Shown: positions 1 through 7,730, numbered from the stretch's first letter. The stretch is DNA of 21,394 nt from CAWJEL01 sp964647255 (GCA_964647255.1 CAZYGI010000062.1:1-21394), one strand, 5' to 3'. Made by a program: numbers and translations. The notes: generated by a model from the sequence alone, not told the origin.

Positions 1-264
1 ACCGTGGCGAACGGGCTGGGCAACGGCAACGGCGAGATCCTGGGCGGCCTGTGGGCGCTGCTGGTCAGCCTGGCTGCGCTGCGGGCCGGCGGGCTGCCCA
101 AGGGCCTGAATATCATCGGGTTGGTGGTGGGCGCAGTGGGCATCCTCTCGCTGCTCCCAGGGTTGACCGACGCGCTGACCGGGGTTTTCGGCTTGAGCCA
201 GATCGTCTGGTTCGTCTGGCTGGGGATCGTGCTGCTCAGGCGTGTTCGGCTGCCGGAACGCTAG
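1..264 (+). CDS. Small multi-pass membrane protein, C-terminal part (5' truncated by window edge)
   Basis: The reading frame is open from the first base and stops at TAG 262-264, so this is the C-terminal end of a longer protein; the GTG at position 4 is probably internal. The visible 87 residues hold two to three hydrophobic helices (LWALLVSLAALRAGGL, LNIIGLVVGAVGILSLLPGL and IVWFVWLGIVLLRR) and end in a short basic tail. The pattern resembles the C-terminus of DUF4386-like or related uncharacterised four- to seven-helix membrane proteins common in Chloroflexota. That is recognition by eye, not a search. The next gene also encodes a DUF4386-type protein, so the two may be paralogues or co-functional. 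No catalytic residue is visible and no function can be assigned. Confidence 0.6.
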   Translation, partial: TVANGLGNGNGEILGGLWALLVSLAALRAGGLPKGLNIIGLVVGAVGILSLLPGLTDALTGVFGLSQIVWFVWLGIVLLRRVRLPER

Positions 265-360
265 TGCGAACGGTGCCATCGCACAAATCGCATCTGAGGA
301 TGCTCGCCCCGCAAACGGAGTTTGAATCCGCCAAAATCCATCACAATCAGGAGAAACAAA

Positions 361-1056
361 ATGAATTCAACTCGAAAGACGGCAGTCGTCACAGGCGTGC
401 TGTTCATCCTCGCGACCCTCACAGGCCCTTTGCTGGCAACGCCACTCACATCGGCTCCGACCGGTGCGGACACCCTCGCCGGGATCTCCGCACAGATGAA
501 CCGGGCGGCCGGCGGCGTGTTGCTCTGGCTCATCAGCCATTTCACAGGCTGCGGCATCGCCATCGCGCTGTATGCTGTCCTGAAGGAGCGGAATGTGGGC
601 CTGGCTCTCGGCTCCGTCATCTTCCGGGCCCTGGAAGCGGTCTTCTACATGGTCGGGACCGTGTGCCTGCTGGCCCTGTTGACACTCGGCCAGCGGTTCG
701 CGGCCGCGGGAGCCGCCGATCGTGCGGCGCTGCAGGCCATCGGCGATCTGTTGGTGAGCGTGCGCGACCACGCCGGGCTGGTGGCGGTGTTCGCCTTCTG
801 TGTGGGCGCATTCATGTACTACACCCTGCTCTTCCAGTCGCGGCTCGTTCCCCGCTGGCTGGCGGGCTTCGGCGTCGTCGCGATCATCTCGATGCTGACG
901 GCTTGCGTGCTGGCCACCTTGAGCGGCAACCGGATTACCAGCTACATTCCGTTGGCGGCGCCGATCTTCGTGCAGGAAATCATCTTGGGGGTCTGGCTGA
1001 TCGTCAAGGGCTTCAATCCGGCGGCGGTGGCCGCCCTGTCTGCCAGGCAGTCATAA
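361..1056 (+). CDS. DUF4386 domain-containing integral membrane protein
   Basis: The product is 231 residues. ATG 361 is chosen because CAGGAGA (348-354) lies just upstream at normal spacing; an in-frame TTG at 322 would add 13 residues that are not hydrophobic and has no ribosome site. Hydrophobic segments occur near residues 8-27, 50-72, 84-105, 142-160, 175-195 and 205-222, giving about six transmembrane helices. The N-terminal helix (TAVVTGVLFILATLTGPLLA), the motif FRALEAVFYMVG and the segment YYTLLFQSRLVPRWLAGFG match the DUF4386 family as I know it. The biochemical role of that family is unknown. It ends 16 nt before the oxidoreductase start, so the two are probably one transcript. In Chloroflexota such proteins often sit beside NAD(P)-dependent oxidoreductases and LuxR regulators, as here. 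Confidence 0.88.
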   Translation: MNSTRKTAVVTGVLFILATLTGPLLATPLTSAPTGADTLAGISAQMNRAAGGVLLWLISHFTGCGIAIALYAVLKERNVGLALGSVIFRALEAVFYMVGTVCLLALLTLGQRFAAAGAADRAALQAIGDLLVSVRDHAGLVAVFAFCVGAFMYYTLLFQSRLVPRWLAGFGVVAIISMLTACVLATLSGNRITSYIPLAAPIFVQEIILGVWLIVKGFNPAAVAALSARQS

Positions 1057-1072
1057 CGGGAGGAGGAGCAGC

Positions 1073-2059
1073 ATGAAAGCCATTGTCTGTACCAGATACG
1101 GTTCTCCTGAAGACGCGCTTCAGCTCCAAGAGGTGGCAAAACCTGCGCCCACGGCGGATGAAGTGCTGGTGAAGATCCATGCGGCCTCCGTCAATGCGTA
1201 TGACTGGCATCTGTTGACCGCGGACATCTTCCTGGTGCGCCTGATGGGCGGGGGGCTGCGCAGACCCAAGGTGGCGATCCCCGGCGTGGACATCGCCGGG
1301 CGGATTGAAGCGGTTGGCAGCAGCGTCAAGCAGTTTCGACCCGGCGACGAAGTGTTCGGGGATCTCGCCGCCTGCGCTGAGGGCAGTTTTGCCGAATATG
1401 TCGCGGTGCCTGAGACGGCGCTGGCGCCGAAACCGGCGACGCTAACGTTCGAGGAAGCCGCGGCCGTCCCCATGGCGGCCCTCACGGCCCTGCAGGGCCT
1501 CCGCGATGCGGGGCGGATTCAGGCGGGGCAGAAGGTGCTGATCAACGGGGCGTCAGGCGGAGTGGGGATGTTTGCGGTGCAGATCGCCGTAGCGTTCGGC
1601 GCTGAGGTCACGGCCGTGTGCAGTACACAGAACGTGGACCTGGCGCGCACGCTTGGGGCCGACCGGGTCATTGACTACACCCGGGAGGATTTCACCCGGG
1701 GTGGGCAGACCTATGACCTGATTTTCGCCGCGAACGGCTACCATCCATTGTCGGCGTACAAGCGGGCCTTAGCGCCCCAAGGCATTTACGTGATGGCCGG
1801 CGGCAAGCCAGCGCAGATTTTCCAGGCCATGCTCCTGGGACGTATGGTGTCGGAAAGGGGGGGCAAGCAGCTGGGTGGCTTCACGGCGAGAGCGAACCAG
1901 AAAGACTTGGTGGTACTCAAAGAGCTTGTGGAAGCGGGTAAGGTTGTGCCAGTGATTGATAAACGCTACTCGCTGCGTGAGACGGCTGAAGCGCTCCGGT
2001 ATCTGGGCGCAGGACACGCCCGTGGGAAGGTTGTGATCACGGTGGACCACAGCAGCTAG
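1073..2059 (+). CDS. NAD(P)-dependent MDR-superfamily oxidoreductase (quinone-oxidoreductase-like, zinc-less)
   Basis: The product is 328 residues, the usual length for medium-chain dehydrogenase/reductases of the quinone oxidoreductase type. The GroES-like N-terminal domain (about 1-125) carries NAYDWHLLTAD, GVDIAGRIEAVG and FRPGDEVFGD. The Rossmann domain follows, with the nucleotide-binding loop NGASGGVGMFAVQIA at 158-172 and LGADRVIDYTREDF at 194-207. The C-terminus (KVVPVIDKRYSLRETAEALRYL and HARGKVVI) is typical of the family. The Cys/His zinc ligands of true alcohol dehydrogenases are absent, so reduction of a quinone, enone or similar carbonyl is likelier than zinc-dependent alcohol oxidation. 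The substrate cannot be told. ATG 1073 is preceded by a strong AGGAGGAG (1061-1068). It is probably co-transcribed with the DUF4386 gene. Confidence 0.93.
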   Translation: MKAIVCTRYGSPEDALQLQEVAKPAPTADEVLVKIHAASVNAYDWHLLTADIFLVRLMGGGLRRPKVAIPGVDIAGRIEAVGSSVKQFRPGDEVFGDLAACAEGSFAEYVAVPETALAPKPATLTFEEAAAVPMAALTALQGLRDAGRIQAGQKVLINGASGGVGMFAVQIAVAFGAEVTAVCSTQNVDLARTLGADRVIDYTREDFTRGGQTYDLIFAANGYHPLSAYKRALAPQGIYVMAGGKPAQIFQAMLLGRMVSERGGKQLGGFTARANQKDLVVLKELVEAGKVVPVIDKRYSLRETAEALRYLGAGHARGKVVITVDHSS

Positions 2060-2070
2060 AACGCCACGGG

Positions 2071-2167
2071 CGACCGAGGTCGCTGCAACCTTTGCGAAGT
2101 CGCCCTGCGGCGACTGAAATCAACCGACGAAGGTCGGCTTTGCGATGGTTGCAGCGGTTTCCGACCG
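2071..2167. repeat. Branched palindromic element (three-way-junction type)
   Basis: A perfect 10-bp outer stem joins CGCTGCAACC (2081-2090) to GGTTGCAGCG (2147-2156). Inside it lie two perfect hairpins: AGTCGCC/GGCGACT (2098-2104 with 2109-2115, 4-nt loop) and CCGAC/GTCGG (2124-2128 with 2133-2137, loop GAAG). The octamer CTTTGCGA occurs twice as a direct repeat, at 2090-2097 and 2138-2145, bracketing the hairpins. The element starts 12 nt after the oxidoreductase stop and has no T-run, so it is not a classical terminator. It looks like a dispersed extragenic palindrome. A structured non-coding RNA cannot be excluded. Confidence 0.7.
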
Positions 2168-2213
2168 CCCGATCGCGTGGGTTTGGATCAAGGAGCGCAT
2201 CGAGGAGAGGGAA

Positions 2214-2621
2214 ATGATGTCCACCAACGGCAAACGCGCCCTATCAGCGCTGGGCACCATCCGCCCATTTCTGGGAGAAGGCGCCTGATCGCAGACCATC
2301 ATGGCGATCGTTGACCGCTCATTTGCTCAACCGTTGCCACTTGAAGAGACCGCCGCCACGCAGCTTGCCGGCGGCATCCTGGGCAGCGGCTATCAATGCG
2401 GCATGTAGTGGGGCGGGGCGCTGGCGGCAGGCGCGCAAGCCTATCGGCTCTATGGCGCAGGCGCCCGCGGCGGGGTCGAGGTGCTGCTGGCAGCCCAAAA
2501 ACTGGTGACACCGTTCCAGGCGCGCGCCCGCGACATCAACTGTGCTGAGATCACCGAGCTTGAGTGGAAGAAATCGTCCGGCGGCCAGGTGGTCAAGTTC
2601 GTTAGGGTTACAAAGTTTTGA
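2214..2621 (+). pseudogene. C_GCAxxG_C_C family redox protein, decayed (in-frame TGA and TAG, truncated 3' end)
   Basis: Reading from ATG 2214, with GAGGAGAGG at 2202-2210 as ribosome site, one frame gives a recognisable C_GCAxxG_C_C-type protein: LGEGA-TGA-SQTIMAIVDRSF, AGGILGSGYQCGM-TAG-WGGALAAGAQAYRLYG, AAQKLVTPFQARARDINCAEITELEWK. The family has four conserved cysteines. The first is the TGA codon (2286-2288, codon 25), the CG Cys (2397-2399) and the INC Cys are intact, and the last is lost. TAG (2406-2408, codon 65) replaces what is normally Leu before WG. The frame ends in VVKFVRVTKF then TGA (2619-2621), short of the usual KGGP..CF end, exactly where the next gene's promoter begins. 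Two stops plus truncation make this a pseudogene. The TGA at a redox Cys is discussed as a finding. Confidence 0.75.
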
Positions 2622-2636
2622 GGTGCGTGTTATAAT
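2607..2636 (+). promoter_or_regulatory. Promoter of the LuxR/MalT-like regulator, leaderless
   Basis: A perfect -10 TATAAT sits at 2631-2636, with a weak -35 GTTACA at 2607-2612 (18-bp spacer). The ATG at 2643 is only 6 nt beyond the -10, so transcription should begin at or next to the start codon. There is no ribosome-binding site, consistent with a leaderless mRNA. The block preceding the -10 (GCGTGTTATAAT) is identical to that of the XRE regulator promoter at 18317. Confidence 0.7.
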
Positions 2637-2642
2637 TGATCC

Positions 2643-5174
2643 ATGCCCGCGCCCATCTTGGCCACCAAACTTTATATCCCCCTGCCGCGGCCAAAAGTCG
2701 TCCTCCGCCCCCGGCTGGTCGAGCGGCTGAACGAGGGTCTCTCCGCGGGCTGCAAGCTGATCCTCATCTCTGCGCCGGCCGGCTTTGGCAAGACCGCGTT
2801 GGTCAGCGAATGGCTGGCGGGCCGGGGCGGGGTGNNNNNNNNNNNNNNNNNNNNNNNNNNNNNNNNNNNNNNNNNNNNNNNNNNNNNNNNNNNNNNNNNN
2901 NNNNNNNNNNNNNNNNNNNNNNNNNNNNNNNNNGCCATCCCGGACGCCTTCATCCTGGTCCTGGACGACTACCACCTGGTGGATGCCGCAGCGGTCGACG
3001 ACGCGCTGACCTTTCTATTGCAACACCAGCCGCCGCAGATGCACCTGGTCATCGCCACCCGTGAGGATCCGCCGCTGCCCCTGGCCTGCTTGCGCGGCCG
3101 AGGACAGATGACCGAGCTGCGTGCCGCCGACCTGCGGTTCACGCCCGCTGAAGCGGCGGAGTTTCTCAATCGGGTAATGAGGTTGAACCTCTCGGCCGAA
3201 GAGATTGCCGCGCTGGAAACCCGTACCGAAGGCTGGATCGCCGGCCTGCAATTGGCCGCGCTCTCCATGCAGGGACACGCTTCGCGAGATGCCTCCGGCT
3301 TCATCGAATCCTTCACCGGAAGCCACCATTTCGTGCTGGACTATCTGGTTGAAGAAGTCCTGGGGCAGCAGACCGCCAGCGTCCAGGCTTTTCTGTTGCG
3401 CACGTCCATCCTCGATCGCCTGTGCGGCCCGCTGTGTGATGCCGTTCTGCTTGACCCCTCTACTTCCGGACAAAGGACCCTGGAATATCTCGAACACGCC
3501 AACCTGTTCATCGTCCCGTTGGACAACGAGCGGCGTTGGTACCGCTATCATCATCTTTTTGCTGAATTGCTGCGCCAACGGCTGCACCTGAGCACCGCCT
3601 CCGCTGCCGGGGGTGAAATGGGAAGCGTGGTTGAGCTGCACGCACGTGCCAGCATGTGGTATGAGGCCAATGGCCTGGCGGTCGAAGCATTCCATCATGC
3701 GGCTGCCGCCAATGACATCGAGCGCGCCGAGCGACTGATCGAGGGAGAGGGGATGCCCCTGTACTCACTCAGCGTCGCGACCGCCATACTCGACTGGCTG
3801 GAGTCACTGCCTAAAGCCGTCATGGATGCCAGGCCCCGGTTATGGGTCAAGTCGGCCACATCAACGCTGATGACTGGACGAACAACCGGCGTCGAAGAGA
3901 AACTACAAGCGGCCGAGGCAGCTTTGGCTGCCGCCGTACAAAATGCCGATCTCGATGACAAAACCCGCGACCTGATCGGACAAATTGCCGCCATCAGAGC
4001 CACGTTGGCGCTCCTCAGCTACCAGCCCGAGACCGCGATCATCCAAGCGCGCCGCGCCCTGGAGCACCTGCACGCCGACAACTTGCCCTATCGCAGCAGA
4101 GCTCTCTGGACGCTGGGGTTTGCACACCAGCTCCAGGGGGATCGCACCGCGGCCCATCAAGTCTATACCGAAGCCATAGCCATCGCCCAGGCATCTAAGA
4201 ATATGTACTACACTATTTTGACGACGACCAGCCTGGGGCAAATACAAGAATCTGAAAACCAGCTTCATCAAGCGGCCGAAACCTACCGGCGCTCCCTGCA
4301 ACTGCTCAGCGACCACGGGCCTGTGAGTGCCAGCGAAGAGCATATTGGCCTGGCCCGCATCTGCTACGAATGGAACGACCTNNNNNNNNNNNNNNNNNNN
4401 NNNNNNNNNNNNNNNNNNNNNNNNNNNNNNNNNNNNNNNNNNNNNNNNNNNNNNNNNNNNNNNNNNNNNNNNNNNNNNNNNNNNNNNNNNNNNNNNNNNN
4501 NNNNNNNNNNNNNNNNNNNNNNNNNNNNNNNNNNNNNNNNNNNNNNNNNNNNNNNNNNNNNNNNNNNNNNNNNNNNCGCGCAGCTCGCCCAAACGCACAA
4601 TCTCCCCATCAGCCAGGCGCGGGTATTCCTTGCCCAGGGAGATCCATCCGCAGCGCTGGCAGCGCTGGAGCCATTGCGCCTGCAGGTGGAAGCCAGGAAT
4701 TGGCTGGATGAACGGCTCAAGGTGCTGGTGCTCCAGGCGGTCGCGCTCCAGGCGTGTGGCGAAGTGAACAAGGCCGTGCAACTGCTGGGCGAGGCGCTGG
4801 CGCTGGCCGAGCCGGGCGGCCTCATTCGGATCTTTGTGGACGAAGGCGAGGCGATGGCGGAGCTGTTACGAAGGATGAAAGCGGAAGGCGGAAGGATGAA
4901 GGAGTATATCCACCAGTTGCTTGCTGCCTTTGGTCATAAGGAAGAATTTCATCCTTCAGCCCTCAGCCCTCAGCCTTTGTTTGAGCCGTTGAGCCAACGC
5001 GAGCTGGAAATCCTGAAGCTGCTCACCCAGGGCCTCTCGAACCGGGAGATCTGCGCGCGGCTGTTCCTGGCTCTGGACACCGTCAAAGGGCACAACCGCC
5101 GGATCTTCGACAAACTCCAGGTGCAAAGCCGCACCGAAGCCATCGCTCGCGCCCGCGAGCTGGGCTTGTTGTAA
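2643..5174 (+). CDS. MalT-type LuxR-family transcriptional regulator (STAND ATPase, TPR, LuxR HTH), interrupted by two assembly gaps
   Basis: A large ATP-dependent regulator of about 843 codons counting 33 and 65 unknown residues. The N-terminus ATKLYIPLPRPKVVLRPRLV is the family hallmark. Walker A is SAPAGFGKTALVSEW (Lys50), then a gap, then Walker B FILVLDDYH (Asp108/109). LVIATREDPPLPLARLRxRG-like sequence, ELRAADLRFTPAEAAEFL and TEGWIAGLQLAALSM follow, typical of MalT/STAND arms. A helical TPR-like region spans about 330-740. The last 62 residues (from PLSQRELEIL) are a LuxR helix-turn-helix with SNREICARLFLALDTVKGH. By analogy with MalT, an inducer bound by the TPR region would license ATP-dependent oligomerisation and DNA binding. 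The inducer is unknown. Likely targets are adjacent genes. The linker before the HTH is encoded by repetitive DNA (4870-4968). Start ATG 2643 fits the leaderless promoter. Confidence 0.92.
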   Translation: MPAPILATKLYIPLPRPKVVLRPRLVERLNEGLSAGCKLILISAPAGFGKTALVSEWLAGRGGVXXXXXXXXXXXXXXXXXXXXXXXXXXXXXXXXXAIPDAFILVLDDYHLVDAAAVDDALTFLLQHQPPQMHLVIATREDPPLPLACLRGRGQMTELRAADLRFTPAEAAEFLNRVMRLNLSAEEIAALETRTEGWIAGLQLAALSMQGHASRDASGFIESFTGSHHFVLDYLVEEVLGQQTASVQAFLLRTSILDRLCGPLCDAVLLDPSTSGQRTLEYLEHANLFIVPLDNERRWYRYHHLFAELLRQRLHLSTASAAGGEMGSVVELHARASMWYEANGLAVEAFHHAAAANDIERAERLIEGEGMPLYSLSVATAILDWLESLPKAVMDARPRLWVKSATSTLMTGRTTGVEEKLQAAEAALAAAVQNADLDDKTRDLIGQIAAIRATLALLSYQPETAIIQARRALEHLHADNLPYRSRALWTLGFAHQLQGDRTAAHQVYTEAIAIAQASKNMYYTILTTTSLGQIQESENQLHQAAETYRRSLQLLSDHGPVSASEEHIGLARICYEWNDXXXXXXXXXXXXXXXXXXXXXXXXXXXXXXXXXXXXXXXXXXXXXXXXXXXXXXXXXXXXXXXXXXAQLAQTHNLPISQARVFLAQGDPSAALAALEPLRLQVEARNWLDERLKVLVLQAVALQACGEVNKAVQLLGEALALAEPGGLIRIFVDEGEAMAELLRRMKAEGGRMKEYIHQLLAAFGHKEEFHPSALSPQPLFEPLSQRELEILKLLTQGLSNREICARLFLALDTVKGHNRRIFDKLQVQSRTEAIARARELGLL
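2835..2933. other. Assembly gap (99 N) inside the LuxR regulator
   Basis: Ninety-nine undetermined bases lie between Walker A and Walker B. The length keeps the frame. In related regulators, from memory, this interval holds the LSLDEGDNDP-type motif and is longer, roughly 65-70 residues rather than 33, so the N count is probably an estimate and the true gene longer. Confidence 0.95.
4382..4576. other. Assembly gap (195 N) inside the LuxR regulator
   Basis: One hundred and ninety-five undetermined bases, again a multiple of three, fall in the TPR-like sensor region. The flanks (ICYEWNDL before, AQLAQTHNLPISQARVFLAQ after) are in one frame and belong to one protein, so the gene is continuous. 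Repeat content near the gap may explain the failed assembly. Confidence 0.95.
4870..4968. repeat. Short repeat module encoding the TPR-HTH linker of the LuxR regulator
   Basis: An 11-bp inverted pair, GAAGGATGAAA (4870-4880) and TTTCATCCTTC (4947-4957), flanks this stretch. GAAGGATGAA recurs directly at 4891-4900. The right arm is followed by tandem CAGCCCT units (4958-4971). The purine-rich left and pyrimidine-rich right parts encode a polar, probably flexible linker between sensor and DNA-binding domains. Confidence 0.5.
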
Positions 5175-5205
5175 CAAATCGGAAGGAAATTTAGGCTCGC
5201 GATCC

Positions 5206-5268
5206 GGACTCGAGGCTTTAGCCGGTTGCGCTCGTGACCTAGAGAAACCGGCTGAAGCCCTCGAGTCC
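5206..5268. repeat. Inverted repeat after the LuxR gene
   Basis: Arms at 5206-5227 and 5246-5268 pair over about 22 nt with one or two interruptions (GGACTCGAGGC with GCCCTCGAGTCC, then TAGCCGGTT with AACCGGCT), around an 18-nt loop. It begins 31 nt after the LuxR stop. There is no following T-run, so it resembles the other dispersed palindromes of this window more than an intrinsic terminator, though it may stabilise the mRNA 3' end. The rest of 5269-5546 shows no gene. Confidence 0.7.
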
Positions 5269-5546
5269 AGAAGTTCATCCAACCATTTATCTGGACTGAA
5301 TCCACAGTGGAATCTACATGCGCCGGCGGTCGCGGACCGCTTTGGAGCACGACTCTCATCATGGATTCAGTTTAGTCGCAAGTACGCGTTTTTCCCGGCA
5401 TACTCCTCCTTCCCTACTCCAAAATAACACCTCCCGCCAACACCAAAGTGTCTATACAACAACACCGTATTGCAGATATTCTGTTTGTACATCGAGCAAG
5501 TGGCGCAGACCGGAAGGAAGTGATTTGCCCACGTTAGGAAGGAAAA

Positions 5547-6179
5547 ATGAATAAGATCGTACCATTCATCATCGTACTAACAGCACTGACCGCGCTGACA
5601 GCCTGCACAGTGCTCCCGACTCAGGTGACGCCTGCGCCCGCGGCGACAGACCTGCCTCCGGCGGGTCTGCCCAATCCCGCATCGGTCTATTGCAGGCAGG
5701 GCGGCAACCAACTCGAGATTCGCACGGCTGCCGATGGCAGTCAATCCGGGATCTGCATCTTTCCGGATGGCAGCGCCTGTGACGAGTGGGCCTATTATCG
5801 GAGAGAGTGCAGCCCGGCAGCCCAGAAGAGACCAGCACCCGCCATGACCGATGAGGCAACCGCCCAGGCAAGTGGCGGCCCGGGGACAAATGCCGCAGGC
5901 GGTTACAAGCCACCAGAAGCCGCAGAGGCGGTGGCTGATTGGTGGGGTGTGATCAAGAGCACCCAACCCGGCGCACAGTTCGATGACATCTTCGAGCGGC
6001 GGGACCTTGGACAGGTCCTCTACTTCGGCATTGATTCCCTGGACCCGGCAGTGCGGTCCCAGATCGTGGCGCTGCGCGACAGCGGCAAGATCGTGCATCT
6101 TTGGGGCACCTTACTGAGCAACGTACCCGATGTTAACGGCTCGCAGATCCAGGTGGACCGCATCGAGGTTGAAGAATAG
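5547..6179 (+). CDS. Lipoprotein with DUF333-type domain and C-terminal conserved Chloroflexota domain
   Basis: The product is 210 residues. ATG 5547 is preceded by AGGAAGGA (5536-5543). Residues 1-20 form a lipoprotein signal peptide: MNK, a hydrophobic core and the lipobox LTAC with Cys20 as lipidation site. After a Pro/Ala-rich linker, residues 41-88 (GLPNPASVYCRQGGNQLEIR, then GICIFPDGSACDEWAYYRREC) match the DUF333 'hemolysin-like' module, with four cysteines (49, 70, 78, 88) that could form disulfides. Residues about 128-209 (VADWWGVIKS, QFDDIFERRD, FGIDSLDPAVRSQI, VHLWGTLLSNVPDVNGSQI) are a beta-rich unit I recognise from other Chloroflexota lipoproteins, of unknown function. It is probably anchored on the outer face of the membrane. 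It precedes the bactofilin-like gene by 195 nt. That spacer shows no gene or clear promoter. Confidence 0.85.
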   Translation: MNKIVPFIIVLTALTALTACTVLPTQVTPAPAATDLPPAGLPNPASVYCRQGGNQLEIRTAADGSQSGICIFPDGSACDEWAYYRRECSPAAQKRPAPAMTDEATAQASGGPGTNAAGGYKPPEAAEAVADWWGVIKSTQPGAQFDDIFERRDLGQVLYFGIDSLDPAVRSQIVALRDSGKIVHLWGTLLSNVPDVNGSQIQVDRIEVEE

Positions 6180-6374
6180 GCCTCAGGCGGCACATTGGGG
6201 CCAGGCGCCACAGACGCGCTGCCGCAAGACGCCCTGACCTGCCAGCAGGTCTCACCTCTCGTCACATGACCGCCGGGATTACTTTTGGCACTGTGAAAAG
6301 TGACCGGGTGCGCTTAGGATGGGGCCACGATCAAATTGATCGCAACCCATTCGCACCCTGACTCGGAGGTCAAA

Positions 6375-7709
6375 ATGAATCGCAAAACGCGTGTCCTGAA
6401 CCTGCTGACACTGTTCGTCCTGGCGCTGCTCATCTTCGTCCCCTCGGCGTCGGCTTTCGACGGCCGCGGCGGCGGGAACGTGGTGATCGGCAAGGATGAG
6501 GTCATCAATGACGATCTGTTCGTAGGCGGAGAGACCGTGACCGTGGATGGCACGGTCAACGGTGATCTGATCGCGGCCGGCCAGACCGTGATCATCAACG
6601 GCAAGGTGACCGGCAACGTGGTCGCGGCCGGCTCTGGCGTCACCGTGAACGGTGAGGTGGGCCAGGATGTCTTTGCCGCCGGCGCGGCCGTGACGATCGG
6701 CGCCGACGCCCGCATCGGGCACAATGCTTACACTGCGGGCGCCAGCGTGGAGAGCCGGGGCGGCAGCCAGATCGGCGGCTCGCTGCTGATCGGCGCGGGC
6801 CAGGGCCTGGTCTCCGGCCAGATCAGTAAGGATCTGCTGGCGGGCGCCAACCGCCTGCGCCTGGAAAGCGCGGTGGGCAGAAACGCGAAGATCGTCGTTG
6901 ACGCCTCAAACAGCCAGTATTCGCCCACTTCCATGTATTACGGTCCAAACACGCCGGCGATGCCCGGCGTCCCGGCCGGCCTGACCTTTGGCGCCGAGGC
7001 ACGCGTTGCCGGCAGCCTGGAATACATCAGCCCCGAGACAGTCGCGGATGCCAAGCGCGTTTCAGCGCAGGTGACGCATACCCTGCCGCCTCAGGATGAG
7101 CAGCTATCCCGGGAGTTGGCGCAACGGCAGAGCACTTCGTCTTACGTGTTCAACGCACTGCGGCGCCTGGTGGCCCTGCTGCTGATCGGCCTGCTCATCG
7201 CCTGGCTGGCGCCCCGCTGGATCACTGGCCCGGCCGAGAAGCTGCTGTCACGCCCGCTGCCCAGCCTGGGGATCGGCCTGGTTGGCCTGCTGGCCGCCCC
7301 GCTCGGCTGGCTGGTGGCGCTCGGTGTGGTCATCGTGGTTGCGGTGCTCTTCGGGCTGTTGAGCCTGGGCAGCCTGACGGTCCTGACCCTGTTGGCCGGT
7401 CTGCCCGCCCTGGGCCTGGTGCTCGTCGCCCTGGTGTTCGCGCTGAGCTACCTGTGCCCGGCCATCGTCGCCACCCTGGGCGGGCGCTGGATCGTCAGCC
7501 GCATCCGGCCGCAGTGGAACAGCAAGCTCTATGCGCCGCTGCTGATCGGCCTGCTCTTCCTGGGCCTGCTTTTCGCCGTGCCGGTGGCCGGCGGCGTGAT
7601 CCAGTTCCTAGTCATCCTGGCCGGCCTGGGCGCCATCGCCCTGGCGGTCTTCGGGAACCGCCCGGCGCCCCAGGCGCCCGCCGAAGCTGCGGCCACCGTG
7701 CAGGCGTAA
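6375..7709 (+). CDS. Secreted/membrane bactofilin-like (polymer-forming) protein with C-terminal multi-TM domain
   Basis: The product is 444 residues. ATG 6375 follows GGAGGT (6365-6370); an in-frame TTG at 6336 lacks such a site. Residues 1-27 are a signal peptide (hydrophobic core, cleavage after ASA). Residues about 35-175 are a right-handed beta-helix of short repeats (VVIGKDEVINDDLFVGGETV, TVDGTVNGDLIAAGQTVII, NGKVTGNVVAAGSGVTV), as in bactofilins and polymer-forming cytoskeletal proteins. Here the signal peptide puts the helix outside the cytoplasm. A linker (176-258) leads to five or six transmembrane helices (about 262-428) rich in Leu/Gly/Val. Membrane-tethered bactofilin-like proteins of this layout are frequent in Chloroflexota, with unknown role. 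An envelope scaffold is the natural inference. The two-component system starts 68 nt downstream. Confidence 0.88.
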   Translation: MNRKTRVLNLLTLFVLALLIFVPSASAFDGRGGGNVVIGKDEVINDDLFVGGETVTVDGTVNGDLIAAGQTVIINGKVTGNVVAAGSGVTVNGEVGQDVFAAGAAVTIGADARIGHNAYTAGASVESRGGSQIGGSLLIGAGQGLVSGQISKDLLAGANRLRLESAVGRNAKIVVDASNSQYSPTSMYYGPNTPAMPGVPAGLTFGAEARVAGSLEYISPETVADAKRVSAQVTHTLPPQDEQLSRELAQRQSTSSYVFNALRRLVALLLIGLLIAWLAPRWITGPAEKLLSRPLPSLGIGLVGLLAAPLGWLVALGVVIVVAVLFGLLSLGSLTVLTLLAGLPALGLVLVALVFALSYLCPAIVATLGGRWIVSRIRPQWNSKLYAPLLIGLLFLGLLFAVPVAGGVIQFLVILAGLGAIALAVFGNRPAPQAPAEAAATVQA

Positions 7710-7730
7710 CACTTTAGAACCAGATTAGAA

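Noticed and set aside
2214..2621. Functional selenoprotein gene
   Set aside because: An additional TAG stop, a truncated C-terminus without the fourth Cys and a loop lacking the usual G argue for a pseudogene. It is kept only as a finding to test.
5206..5268. Intrinsic terminator of the LuxR gene
   Set aside because: The stem is good but no T-run follows. It matches the style of the other dispersed palindromes.
5459..5500. Promoter of the lipoprotein gene
   Set aside because: TTGCAG and CTATACA-like strings occur, but no pair with proper spacing to each other and to the start could be defended.
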